From assembly GCA_004565275.1 (NCBI GenBank), contig SDOX01000001.1, forward strand, positions 186,001-250,000: a stretch of DNA of 64,000 nucleotides, read 5' to 3'. Positions 1-11,255 of the stretch are shown here, in pieces. The position numbers were made by a program, and so were the translations under genes. The notes beneath the pieces are model-generated. The model made no database searches and had not been told where the DNA came from. It saw nothing but the letters and a program-made list of their open reading frames with translations. Source of the stretch: Nannochloropsis salina CCMP1776 (lineage: Eukaryota; Sar; Eustigmatophyceae; Eustigmatales; Monodopsidaceae). The first letter of the stretch is position 1. The number at the start of each line of letters is the position of its first letter.

Positions 1-2909
1 GGTGAGGAGGAGGGAGAAGGCGACCCCGCCCCTTTCGCGGCTTCCCTCCCTCCTTCCCGTGCCCGTGTCACCGCCTGTTCCTTCTCCGCCTCACAGCCAC
101 TGCCACTGCCGCCAGTGGAAGCGGCGCATTGACGCATTTCCTCCATCACGTTCAGTACCGTCTCCATGCACGAACGAAGTAGACTGTTCTCCTCTTCCAC
201 GCGTTGAAGCCTGGCACCTGCACCCTCACCATCCCCTCCACCCCCCGCATCCCCGCTTTTCTTCCTCCCTGGAGGCGCCCGGTGATGCAAGTTCAGAGAT
301 TGCACCTTGGTCTGCAGTTGCGCAATTACTAGATCCTGGGTCATGCACCGTTCTTCCAACTCCTCCAACGTTGGCGTGCTCTCCGCACCTGGCATGATCT
401 CTTTTCCTCCGTCTTTCCCTGCCTCCTTCCCCTCTTCCTCCCTATCCGCACCTTCCTCCCTCGACACCCGAGCCAGACATGAGACGTAGCCCTTCAGCAG
501 CTCGTCTTCCTCTTCTTCGTCTCCCTCCTTTCCCTCCTTCTCGCCCTCCTCCCCGACCAAAAGCTCTGCGCTTCGAACCACGGGGAGCCGTGCCTCCATT
601 GCCAACGGCTTGGCTTGAAAATGGGGGGGTCGGTCTTGCATACCGGCAAAAATTTGCGAGAAGACAGGCATTAAATGGGACGCGTGCCGCCGGAGAAAGT
701 CGGCGCGTGCCTGGATCTCTTCCTCCCGGAAACGAGCAATGCCGTCAACGGCCGATTTGACTTTAAAATCAAACAGTCGGGCGTAGGCGCGTCGTCGGGC
801 CAATTCCAGCAAGAGCGCCTCGTAGGCCGTGGGCAAGTGCTCAAGGTGCTCCAAGTGAGAGAAGTGTCGGCGTTCTGCCTGCATGGCTTGCTCCCCTAAG
901 GACAGATTTACGCGCAGGGACTGGATGTCCCCCTGGAGGCGCGAGATCTCTGCCAGGAGCCCACGGAGCCAGCGCGCCGTCCTCTCCTTCTGAGCAAAAA
1001 CGGCCTTGAGCCGGCCCACCATCGTCTCGTCCGTGCTGTCCAGCGACACCACCACCCCTGCTTGCCGCGTCAAGAGCCCGTCAAGCCACTGGCACGTGTC
1101 CACCAGCTTGGCAGAGGACGACGGAGAGGAGGATGGGAGGGCGTCTGGGCCTGCGGCCTCGCCCCCCAAGGAAGTCTCTATCCGCTCCAGCATCTCCGCG
1201 TGCCCGCCCTCCAGGAGAGCCACCGCCGTCTCTTGCTCGCTCAATCGGCGCGTGATTTCGTCCACCTCCTCCTGGGCCGCCGTCCCCATGTCGGCGGTGA
1301 CCCTCAGGGCGCTGGGAGCCTCCACCCCTGCCTGCAGATCTCGGAGGGACGCCTGGACGTCACGCATCCAGGAATCCAAACGCTCCCTCGTCTCCCCGCA
1401 TTCTCGGTACCACTCCGTCACCCTCCCAACGGGCACAGTATCGTACAGGGTAATGCTTGAGGAGGGGGCCGAGCAGGCTTTCCGGAGGGCTTCGCACTCC
1501 ACGCCGGGGGGAGAGGGCGAGACCCGACTGCTGGAGCTGCCTCCCTCCAAGGGCGACACGGACAGCTCTGTCACCGACCCCGTCGCAGACGATGACGACC
1601 ATGTTCCTCCCCCTCCATCCCTCCCTCCCTCCCTCCCCCCCTCCTTCACCGAGTCCCGTAAGGCCGTTCCCAACGCCGGGTGCAAGGGCCGCTGCTCCAA
1701 GACGCGCAGGTTGGGATTGAAATTTTCCAAGAGCTTCCTGTGCTTCTCCGCTTGCTTCTCATGCCGCCGGGACAGCTTGTCCGCGTCCCGAGAAATCGCC
1801 CGAAAGTGATCCCGTAGGTTGGTCAACGCCACTTGGCCGGCGTCCCGCTGGATCCGCACTTCCTCCTGGGCGCGCACGGCGGCTTCCACAAGCCGCTGGG
1901 CCCGGTCCTGGTAGGCGTGGCCTTTGGCCACGTTCCCGCCGACAAGCCGCTCGTACTTGGATAGGGTTTGGGAGAGCAGTCCTTGGCCGACGGCTTGGTG
2001 GATGAGGCTTTGCAGGCGCGGGGATGCAGGGGTGGAGGGAGAGGAGGGAATGTCGGGGAGGGAGACAGGAAGAAGGGGGGAGGGGGCGGGCAGAGCAGAC
2101 GAGGGGGTGGAGGGAGCGTCCAGAGTCCGACGGTCGTAGAGATAAATACTGCGCGCTGGAGGAGAAGCGGAGGAGGAAAAGGAAGCAGAGGACGACGGGG
2201 AGGAGGTGGATAAAGAGGAAGACGAGGAGGAGAGTGGCTGGGCCTGGGAGAGCTCCGACTGGGTGGCAGCGACCTCCTCATCGGTAGCTGATGACGAAGA
2301 GAAAGTCAGGGGTGGGTCAAGGCGCTTGAGGGGTTTGAAAGGAGGCCCTATAAGGAGAATTTGGTCCTCTGGCGCCACCTGCGTCGCGGACGCCAGCAGG
2401 TGCTTGAGATCGATCACACTGCAAGGAAAAGGAGGGAAGCGTGTGAGTGTTTGCGCCGAGGAAAAGTGTCGGTTGATGTTGAAAAGGATGACAAGGGGGG
2501 AAAGAGACAAAGTGTGCACATGTGTTGCAGGCTATGGAGGTATAGAGGTGAATGTGAAGAAAATGCCAGACCCTAACTGCAGCGATGAAGATTGAAAAGG
2601 AGACGCATCGAATAATAAAGCGAGCTATACACAAGAGGGCCCGGACCACTTCCACGGATCAGAGCTCTGTCATCACATAAGCCGAGCCGGGATCTTTGTC
2701 ACACAAACCAGTATTTTTCTTCCTCCTGGCCTGGGAGCTGGAGATGCACACATAGGTATGGACATCGCGAGGGACAAGGCAAAACGGCCATCTTGACGGT
2801 ACTTTGGGACCTATCCCACATACCTGTCATCCTGATACGGGTTGTGAAGTTCAATATTCACCACAACACCCGTTTCTGCCACTTTTATTGGCAAGACAGC
2901 CCTTGGCAT
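1..2909 (-). CDS. ATG11: Autophagy scaffold ATG11/FIP200-like protein, C-terminus beyond window
   Basis: Likely the scaffold that organises the ATG1/ULK1 kinase complex and selective-autophagy receptors. I read two exons on the minus strand: 2824-2909 (ATG at 2909) and <1-2418, joined by a GT-AG intron in phase 2 (donor GTATGT at 2823). The spliced N-terminus (about residues 1-62) is a ubiquitin-like fold ending in a run such as PEDQILLIGPP. It is followed by a Ser-rich linker and a YLYDRR motif, as in plant and animal ATG11/RB1CC1. Residues about 165-610 form an ATG17-like helical region closing with a YEALLLELARRRAYARLF motif near 700-820. The remainder is acidic, low-complexity and coiled-coil and is still open at base 1. 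At least 834 residues are visible. Large plus-strand open frames here (for example 1006-1809) are antisense shadows. Confidence 0.8.
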
Positions 2910-3392
2910 GGCCTATCCAACCCTGCGGGGCGGGAGCTTGCTGTTGAGGTGAAAGAAGATGAGAAGGAATGAGTCAACAAGCAAAACGCGCAGCGGGCCC
3001 CCACAAAAGTGGCCGCACCCCGAAACCATTGTAAAATCGATGCAGACGGCAGCCAAAGGACTGCATCTCTGAACGGGTCGGGTATAGAGGGGTCGGTGTG
3101 GTCAGGGGTCTGAGTCCCCTTGTCCGCCCCGGCCCAACGCCAGCGAGACCCCCCCCGGGCCCATTCCCATTCCATGTCCCGGTCGCAGACCTGACACAGC
3201 CAACACGGCGTCTCATGCCCGTGCCAGTGTGCCTCCCACACGCGTTGCCGATATTTTGATGGGAAGGCGTCGGCGGTTCTGGTCATCTCTTTCCCTTTTC
3301 CTCACTCCCTTTACTCGACACGATTCCACCATTTTCTCCCTTCCACAGGCACGAACAGGTCGCATCAGTCTGACCTGATCGTGCCCGTTCTC
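2910..3392. promoter_or_regulatory. Divergent intergenic region between ATG11-like gene and beta-helix gene
   Basis: About 480 bases separate two start codons pointing away from each other, so it should hold both promoters. A pyrimidine-rich tract ending in CCACAG at 3341-3348 looks like a splice acceptor 45 bases before the ATG at 3393, suggesting a 5'-UTR intron in the plus-strand gene. I see no convincing TATA box and no coding exon. Confidence 0.45.
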
Positions 3393-6300
3393 ATGTCTCC
3401 TTCAAGAGGGAATGATGAGGGACCGGACAAGGAAGACAAATGTGTCATGCGAACGGCTTGCGCCGCCCTTCCAACTCTGTTGTCTGTTGACGAGGCCCAT
3501 TTCGAAAGTCCCGAGGGTTTATCGTGTAGTGTCCCCTCGAAAGGCGGCAGACCTCCCCCATACACTACCTCGAGTCCTGCGAGCCAATGCCAGCGAAGAC
3601 GACGTGCCTTGGCAGCGACCTTGCTCTTTCTCTGCCTGATTGCCGGCATCGCTGCGGTATTCAGAAGTCGAAGGCAAGAAGGAAATTCTAAGACATCCTG
3701 GCCGGTCATCGCGGAAGACAAGATCATCGCGCCTGCCGTGGTGAGCAAAGGTGGGCCGAGTGAAGCTGTAGAGGGCATAATCATCGAGAAGTCAGGCTCC
3801 CATGAATCTGCGTCCAGCACGGCAACGGGCAGCATTCCATCGGAGGGGCTGCTGCCTGGTGGAGGAGGGGATGCCCGGGTCGAGCCGGCTGAGGAGAAGG
3901 GAGGCGGGGAGGAGGAAGACGCGTCGTGGGGGGATTACATTGCCGTCCATGGATGTACCCCAGACACTGGCGTGCAGCTTCGTTCATTGGTGGAGACAGG
4001 ATCCTGCCCCGTAATCACCCTCACGCCCGGGGTCCGCTACGTCCTCGACGAGGAAATCCACGTCCGCCGGGCCGTGGTCATTACAGGTCGGCCTCTGACC
4101 CTGCCTGTGATCGACGCGCACCTCATAGCCCGAGCCTTCTCTGTGGAGGCAAAGGGCCGCTTGGACCTGCGGTTTGTGGAGGTTTGGCGCGGGGTACCCA
4201 TGGCGGTCGTGGACGAGGTCTACCTGGAGCTCCGGGGGGGGGTGGCTTGGATCCGAGAGGGCGGTGTGGGAGTCTTTACAGGCTGCGTGATGCTGGTGCA
4301 CGACGACGAGGTCGGGGATGTGCTGCTGGCCTCGGACTTGCGCGTCACCGCCCGACTTTACGGCGGCTTTTTGCTTTTGGAGGCGGGGACACTTCGCGTC
4401 CGGGACTGCCACATGCTCCTGCAGCGGCCCGGAGTCCTGTTGCGGGAAGTTTATACCGTCGGCGGCTACATTTTGGTGGTTTCGGGCAACTTGTTCATGA
4501 CTGGGAGTACCATGACCGCAAACTTCCTCTTCGTTACGGTGGTTGGCGTGGGGAATTTCATCTCCGTCCTGGGCGGGAACGCGGTGATCACGGGGTCCTC
4601 TTTTCTCTTGAACGCCGCCTTCGGGGTGTCGCAAGGGATAGGCATGTTAGTTTTCGTGGGCGGAGGCTCCTCCATCTTGACGGGATGCGTCACGCAGGGT
4701 AACGTGGGCTTTCTCTCCTTCTTTGGGGCCGGTTTCGGCCTTTGGACCGGCGGGGGCGTCTCCGTCTTGACGGGCATGGTGTTCAACAGCAACCTGTGTA
4801 TGTCGGCATCGGCGGGCGCGGGGCTCAACAATGCGCTGGGTGGGGGCGTGATGGTGAAGACAGGGGTGGTGCAGGCGGCGACCGTGACGCACAACATGGT
4901 CGCCTTTCTGGGGGTCGCCACTTTTGTAGGGGCGGGCACAGTCGTCTACACGGACTGTGTCTGGACGCGCATCTCGACCATGGCCGTCTTTTTCGGCGGC
5001 GGGGGTTCCTTGTACTTGGGCGCGGGCGTGGCGACGCTGACGAATTGTGTGAGTGCCGCCGTCACCTGTATCGTCTACGTTGCAGCGGCGGGGGGGGACC
5101 ACGCAGTCATGGCCGGATGGTTAACCATGGTCAACAATTATTTCTTCAAGTACGTGATCATCGCCGTCTATCACGGGCAAGGCGTGGACACATGCGTGAC
5201 GGCGGGAGGGGCCCTGTTGGTGCGTGTGGGGTACACAGGCACGCCTGCCATCGTCGCCACGAACCCAAACTTGTTCAATTTCTATGTAGCGGGGAATTTT
5301 TTCACCTTAAACTCGAGCACAGACGTGGTGCTGGCCACTCGGAACGTCTTCAAAATCTGGGACGCGCCTGACGTGGGCAAGAGGGGGATGTCCGCAGCTG
5401 GTGGCGGCCGAAGGAGGGAATTGGACGACCAGGGAGCTGCGGAAGAGCAGGATAGGTGGAGGGAGGAAGGAGCGCGCGTGGAACCAGGAGGGCCTTCACA
5501 GGGGCAATACGCCGTGACAGCACTGGGACGGACGAGCAGTGTTGTCATGCGACACGTCAGCTGGCAGGAGAACGGTCTGGAGGACTTCAAAGCGGCTTTC
5601 CGAAAAGGTGTTCTAGGGAGCGAACCGGGGGGGGGGTGTCTGTCGACGCCGCAGGCACCAGCGGTGGTGTACTAAATGTCGGCAGCCTGCTTCGCTGGCC
5701 GCATTACCTGAGACAACTCCAGCATCACCGACGGGTCCAGGTTGAACAGGCTGCCGGCGGCCCTCTCTCAAGCGTCGACCCACCGCGGGCCCCCGAAACC
5801 CTGGCACCGACCACCGGAACCATTCCACCCGTTGAGCAAGGCGACGTGGGGCCCTCCACACTCTCCGCTGCCATGCTTTTCAACACCTCTTCCTACACAC
5901 CCCTGGCGCCCGGCAGCCCGATCTTGGTGCCCCGCCCGGACCCCGCCACGACCACCACAGATAAGGTCTACCTCGCCAGCCCCTTGGGTCGTTGTCAAGC
6001 ATGCGACGTCAGGGGCCCACGAATGCGCGCCGGAAAACAGGAAGGCGAGGTCGAAGGGGATCTGGAGGCGCCTGCTCTTACCTCGGCGCATTTCAATGGG
6101 GCAGGGGCGGATGGCTGTGAGTTCAGGGACGTGTGTGGGACAGTGCAGGAGGAGGTGGAGCGGGATGCACAGGAGATGCAGGAGCAAATGTGGATGTCTG
6201 ACCCGGAGCGCGGCATTCAACCCAACACCACTCTCGGGATTATGGATTTTGTTGTGTCCTACGCCCCATCCTTGCCTTCCCACCCTCACGGGCCCAGTCG

Positions 6301-7270
6301 CGGGGGCACTGCAGTCACACCCGAGCACGTGCGGACTGCTGTCAACCAAACTATGCAGCGCCTCGGACTCTCGCAACGTTTGCTTCTGCGAGTAGTGGCC
6401 ACGGGAAATGCCCCACCGTACTCGTCCTCGAACCAAGGCGTGGGGGAGAGCGGCGAGGCCGGGAGAAAAAGTCTCGAACAGGCGGAAACCCGGGAAGGAG
6501 GAGTTGGGGGAGGCGAGCCCGAGTGCACAGCCAGTGCGCCGTTCCGTGCGTACCTGGTAACTGACCATTGGAAGGTAGCGAACCAGGCGAGCAAAAGATT
6601 TAGGGAGGCGTCTACTGTCTTGTTATTGACCGATACCATGCAAGCTCAAGTCCCGTCTGTGTGTGGAGTCACTACTTCGAACACGTTCAGCTTTTACGTT
6701 CCGTCTGTGAACGCCTCTGCGCTCCTGGCGAAAGGGAAGGACAAGGAAAATTTTATTGCGAGAATCACGGGTAGCACTGAAAACGCCGTGACTCAATACT
6801 TTAGGGATGACGACCTTCTAAGTAACGATGGATTTCTATCGACCGAGCCGTTCGACTTTGGGGAAGAGGGGCCCCAACAGCCGACGGCCGCCCTTCTGGC
6901 GATAACTTCCCAAAACGCAAAAGAGGAAGTCGAAGACAATGACGATGAACAGGATCGCGTCTTTCGCGTGATTATGGGTAAATCCTATCGGCTGATTTTG
7001 CGCGGCTTTCCGCCGGGCCGGTTACTCAGCTTGCGATTGGTGCCGAAGGAGGGGCGGAGTACTTTGCTAGGCATGACGATGTCATCCTTGCCTACCGCTT
7101 CTTCCTTGCCCTTCCTTTCCTCTTCAACGTCTTCCCAGGAATGGACGTGGAGCGTTTCTCGGACAAAGCATGAAGCGGGAGACTACTTCATCGAGGTGAC
7201 CTCGCAAACTCAAGATGCGTTCGCTTACACGCAGGCATTCGCCTTACTTGAGTTTTCGACCAGGAAATAG
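3393..7270 (+). CDS. Membrane-anchored right-handed parallel beta-helix protein, unknown function
   Basis: The first ATG is at 3393; a longer frame starts with GTG at 3381. A cytosolic basic, Pro-rich head of about 70 residues is followed by a hydrophobic segment (about residues 73-90) flanked by RRRR and RSRR, giving a type II anchor. From about residue 170 to 650 the protein is a run of short hydrophobic turns with recurring LTG, ITG and FVGGG motifs and N/T ladders. This is typical of pectin-lyase-fold, POMP-like beta-helices that bind or cleave polysaccharide. The frame beginning at 3393 stops at 5675. A second frame, open from 5456 to 7270, carries an acidic C-terminal region with motifs such as FRVIMGKSYRLILRGFPPG. 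The two frames meet at a run of ten G (5627-5636), so I annotate one gene with a one-base frame discrepancy. Two adjacent genes remain possible. No catalytic residues can be assigned. Confidence 0.6.
5627..5636 (+). other. G10 homopolymer at which the reading frame changes
   Basis: Ten consecutive G lie in a GGG-glycine stretch of the beta-helix gene. Upstream codons are in one frame and downstream codons are displaced by the equivalent of one missing base. A sequencing or assembly miscount is the simplest reading. A spliced micro-intron is unlikely because the nearest GT...AG pair is about 20 bases apart. Confidence 0.55.
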
Positions 7271-7693
7271 TGTTAATGCCTTACGTGAATAAGTGTGTAA
7301 TAGGGGTGTTCGATCGATGATAATAGAAATATAGTCATGCGTGTGAAAAAGGAAAGCATAATGTCACGTCTGTCTAGTAGTCAATAGGGGAACTAAGTAT
7401 GCAAATAAAGGAACACTTTTTGAATGATCGTCCAAACTTTGAAGTCCGAACTTCACATTAATAGTCAAATTTGGGTTTTCCCTGCTTTAACAACATTCCG
7501 TCTCACAACACTCTTTGACCGCAATGGACAGCAAGCCGTGTGACCTTTTCAGGAGACTTTTTGTATGACGTCACTCCTGCGGCTCGGAACAGAGTGCCCC
7601 TCGCCCCTCTCACTTATGTTCCAGAAATGTGGCCATGCCGGATGATAGTCGGACACTGTTTCTCACCTATCCTTATATTTTGTTCATTTAGGA
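7271..7693. promoter_or_regulatory. Intergenic region upstream of the WLM protease gene
   Basis: About 420 AT-richer bases between two plus-strand genes, with no supported exon. TGTAA-like elements near 7298 may belong to the 3' end of the beta-helix gene. A T-rich tract ending in TTTAG at 7687-7691 lies two bases before the ATG at 7694 and resembles a 5'-UTR intron acceptor. Confidence 0.4.
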
Positions 7694-9727
7694 ATGGATT
7701 GCGAGATTTATGATGCTGAGACAAATTCTGTGGAGGTCAATTTATCGTTTAAGGGTCAGCAAGATCTCCTACACCTACCAGCCTCGACCACCCTCGCGGA
7801 CGTTCAAGCGTTGGCTGAGACCAAGACAGGAATTGACCCGGCGCATCAAAAGCTAATTTGCAAGGGGAAGAAACTTACAGACCCCTCAATTACTCTTGCA
7901 CAGCTTCGGGCCGATGTGGAAGTGATAAAGCTGGTTCTCATAGGGACAACTACGGCTTCCCTGGCTGCCCTGGCTGAAGCCCCCGCGCGCTTGAGCAATA
8001 TACGCATTATCAACGACCTGGGCGGGACCATGAGTGGTGGAATCAAAAGATCCACAGTTGCGGCTCCTGTGCTTCGTCCCCGTAAATACGGATTTCAAAG
8101 TATCGAGGTGTTGCCGCATTTGCCTGATCAGGACAGGGCGCGTCGCATATTGACTGACTTGGCATCGGATCCAGGCGTGTTGCTAGTGATGGAGAGGTAC
8201 AAATGGAGCGTTGGTGCTCTTTGCGAGATGTACCCTGAAGGATTGGTCGGAGTCTCTAGTGTCTGTGTCATGGGTAAGTTTCATATTCTTTTCTAGCACG
8301 TCGTCTTCTACCCCTGGTGCTCGGGGCCCCAATCGCACAAAGACCCCTTCTTGGTCATGCCGCTCATTGTCTGTACATTTGCTTCTATTCATTACGTAGG
8401 CCTAAACGAAAACAAGGGTCAGCGCATCTTTCTTCGTCTCCGCACCGACGACCTTCTGGGGTGGCGCAAAGCGCTCAGTGTCAGGAAAGTCCTCTTCCAC
8501 GAGCTAGCCCACAACGTCCACGCCGCACATGACCAGCCATTCCACCTTCTTATGCGGAGTATAGAGCGAGATGTCAACGCATTTAACAGCAGTGGGCGCG
8601 CTGTAGGGGGGGCGTTGCATCTGCCCGCGGAAGGGGGGGGGATGCCCGGCGGCTTGTTTGAAGGCGGTAGTGGACGTCTTGGAGGGAGGGGCGCCAGCAC
8701 CTCGGCGCAGGTCATGGCAGGACTGGCTGCCATTCAGCGGCTCTCTAAAGAAGAGCAGGCGATCGACGATGCGTGCGGGTCGGGCCGTCAGTCAGGGGCC
8801 ATGGGGTTGACGGGCGTGACGCGGCCGTCAGAACGGGACAGCGACAACCCGAACAGAAGCATCAAGGTGACACCGCAAGCACAAGAGGACACTGCGCATA
8901 CGGAAGACAAAGGAGAGAAAGATTCAAAGTCGTCCGATTCAGAGCTTGTGACCGTGCTTCCGGCGGAGGATCCCCCCCGTTCTGGCCGCACCGCGTCGGG
9001 ACCCGGTTACGACCAACTCCCCTCCACCACTCCTTCACCTCTAAAACCTTCTGTGCCAGAGAACATCGGCAGCCTAGGGGCTTCATCTCTCGATGAGATG
9101 AGGGAGAGTGCCCTTTCTTTCCACTCTCACTCCGCGGGAGGTAGCTCTTCTGCCGATCGCATGGACGAGGCCGCCGCACAACTCATGGGGTTGGGTTTTG
9201 GGGAGGCACAAGTGCTCAAAGCCCTACATTTGTACGACGGGGACCTGATGTGTGCTGCGGACTACCTCTTAGAGCTTGCTGCGCGGGAGGAGAGAGCGGG
9301 GGAAGGAGATGGCCAGATTGTTGGTGCGAGTTTTGCGAAGCTCAGCGACCCCTCCCCACCACCTGCCGCCGCTATTGACACTCCGACCATTCCGTCGGAC
9401 AGCCGTCAAGCTCGCGTCATGGAGGCTGCACAAAGGCTGGCAAGAGAGGCCTCTGAAGGCTCGAACGCCGCCTTCGCGACGCTTCAGAGCATGCTGCAGG
9501 CCCTACTGGAGCATCCACAAGAACTCAAGTTCCGAAGAGTGAGATTGAACAACGCAAAGTTCCAACGGACGGTTGGCCGCTTTCCGGCAGCAATTGATTT
9601 GCTGCGCGACGTGGGTTTTCAGGAACGAGAGGGTGGAACAGTGCTTGAGTACACACGCGGTGACCCAGGCTTGTTGTGGTGGGGGAAGTGTGTGGTAGAA
9701 CAAGCAAAGGAGGGGGCGCTCCCATAG
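7694..9727 (+). CDS. UBL-WLM-UBA-PUB metalloprotease (Wss1/SPRTN-related)
   Basis: A zinc metalloprotease of the WLM (Wss1-like) family, known for cleaving DNA-protein crosslinks and acting on ubiquitin/SUMO conjugates with CDC48/p97. Exons are 7694-8273 and 8400-9727 (GTAAGT donor, TAG acceptor), giving 635 residues. Residues about 13-85 are a ubiquitin-like domain with a KLICKGKKL motif. The WLM domain follows; its catalytic motif HELAHNVHAAH is encoded from 8498. A UBA domain sits at about 447-485 (MGLGFGEAQV) and a PUB domain, a p97-tail binder, at about 540-625. The intron falls inside the WLM domain, and the joined sequence is continuous (VCVMG then LNENKGQR). UBL plus WLM plus PUB fits plant and algal homologues. 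The catalytic residues appear intact. Confidence 0.88.
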
Positions 9728-9898
9728 TTGATCGGTGCGTGTAGATTTGATTTTCGTGTAAATAGCTGTGGCCCTTTTTCATGTCTAATGCCCAAAAAAA
9801 TGATAATTGCAGCTCTCCCGCTCGTGGCTCCTGTCATTTCCTCTTCAACTTTTGATTTTTCGAGCAGATTTTGTGATTTTTGCTGCACATGATGCCTA

Positions 9899-10147
9899 TC
9901 ATGTTCTTTCCCATGTATCACGTGATGGTGGAGAAACGACTATGGGATTTGAATTCATTTGATCCTCCACGGGCGGGTGCTCTTGACTGTGTCTAACGAG
10001 AGGTGGTAGCTGCGGTTCGCGCCCCGGCTGAGGATGAGAAAAGAACCAAGTTGTGCCCAGTACCACGGGAGCAACAATGAAGCCGCCCACCCAAACTCTA
10101 CTACCACTCTTCGTTTTCCAGCTCCATGCAAAGGGCCAGAATCCCAT
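9899..10147 (-). CDS. Possible small single-TM protein, unknown
   Basis: An 82-residue minus-strand frame with ATG at 10147. It has a Trp-rich basic start (MGFWPFAWSWKTK), one clear hydrophobic segment (VWVGGFIVAPVVLGTTWFF, about residues 19-37), then a Pro-rich polar tail. Size and topology fit a small mitochondrial or ER membrane subunit, but I do not recognise a family. It would converge with the WLM gene, leaving about 170 bases between the stops. Support is only the frame, composition and topology; a chance ORF cannot be excluded. Confidence 0.38.
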   Translation of the reverse strand: MGFWPFAWSWKTKSGSRVWVGGFIVAPVVLGTTWFFSHPQPGREPQLPPLVRHSQEHPPVEDQMNSNPIVVSPPSRDTWERT

Positions 10148-10760
10148 CACTTATATTACAGCGACAATCGTTTGCTGGTTGACGAGAAGGGGGGGTAGGA
10201 GGTTGAATCACAAAGCTGGAAGCAAAAGTATCATTATAACCTTTTTTGAATGCAGCAATTCATCAGTAAACCCATACGTGAGCCCGAGTCTGATACTTTC
10301 TCTCAAAGAAGATTTGAACGTTGTAATATGTAATATGTTGTTCGCATCGCGCGAGTATGAAAAGTCGGCATTCCCTCAAGAGCACAAAATAGCAGCGTAC
10401 AAATAGGAATGCTAAGAAAAGATTTGAGACAGTAAAGCTGGTGAAGACGGCTTGGATGACGCTTAGGACCGCTCCATGCATACTTATCTTTTACTTTTGT
10501 GTTCTGGAGGAGATGATACACCTACGTACTTGGCGAGAACTTGATGGCCTAGCCACCCCGGTGAAAGCCCGCCTATTTTATCACCTAGTATGATGTTCAA
10601 CTTTAGAGGAATGCACTGGCCCTTACAATGAATTCAGCCATTTTCAACGTGAATTGCAAATCCCGCGATGGTCGCCGGTGCGGGGGAAACAATCATACCA
10701 TTTTTAAATAGAGCTTTGCCCCTCTCCCTGGCTCTTCCTCTTGTCTCCTTCTCAGCAGGC
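10148..10760. other. Intergenic region before the thioredoxin-like gene
   Basis: About 600 bases of AT-rich sequence with no supported exon. An upstream in-frame ATG at 10668 exists. However, the segment before 10761 is pyrimidine-rich and ends in CTCAGCAG, which looks like a splice acceptor, so most of it is probably 5' UTR or intron. Confidence 0.4.
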
Positions 10761-11255
10761 ATGGGGTCCACTATCCTGAAGCTTTTGCGTGACGCAGAAC
10801 TCGTACGTGTGGGTGATGTAGCGCCGTTCTTGTCATCGGGCTTTGACGCACTTAAAGGGAAGACTCTTCTCTTGTACTTTTCGGCAAGCTGGTGCCCGCC
10901 CTGCCGCCGCTTTACGCCCGTTTTGAAAGAATTCTATGAAGCGGTCGCCACAAAGCACCCTGTAGAGGTGGTATGGGTTTCCTCGGACGACTCGCAAACG
11001 GAGTGGGGGGAATACGGGAAAATTATGGCAGCCTATTACGCGGTACCTTTCGAAAATAGGGACCTTCGGACGAGACTCAAGCAAGAAGTTGGTGTGTGTG
11101 CTAGCAAAGAGCAGGATAGCGTTGGCATACAAGAGAGGAAACGTGGCATTCCGACATTAGCGGTCGTAAAGCCCGATGGGACCCTTCTGACCATAAAAGG
11201 CGACGAAGAGATAACTCGGAACGGGATAGCCGTGTTGCAGGAGTGGGATTTGTAG
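10761..11255 (+). CDS. Tryparedoxin/nucleoredoxin-like thiol oxidoreductase
   Basis: A thioredoxin-fold protein of about 164 residues. The segment LLLYFSASWCPPCRRFTPVL contains the redox-active WCPPC motif, which distinguishes tryparedoxins and nucleoredoxins from classical WCGPC thioredoxins. The downstream VVWVSSDDSQTEW stretch and the cis-proline segment GIPTLAVV complete the fold. It should reduce protein or peroxiredoxin disulphides, probably in the cytosol. I chose ATG 10761 because it gives the usual family length and begins two bases after a CAG acceptor-like site. A start at 10668 would add 31 hydrophobic residues resembling a signal peptide. The family is sure, the N-terminus is not. 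Confidence 0.85.
   Translation: MGSTILKLLRDAELVRVGDVAPFLSSGFDALKGKTLLLYFSASWCPPCRRFTPVLKEFYEAVATKHPVEVVWVSSDDSQTEWGEYGKIMAAYYAVPFENRDLRTRLKQEVGVCASKEQDSVGIQERKRGIPTLAVVKPDGTLLTIKGDEEITRNGIAVLQEWDL

Noticed and set aside
1006-1809. 267-codon plus-strand frame
   Set aside because: Antisense to the ATG11-like exon, whose minus-strand translation has family motifs; the plus frame has none.
2885-3286. 133-codon minus-strand frame near the ATG11 start
   Set aside because: It overlaps the ATG11 first exon in another frame and has no recognisable domain.
3926-4702. 258-codon plus frame within the beta-helix gene
   Set aside because: Gly/Arg-rich shadow of the GC-rich beta-helix coding sequence.
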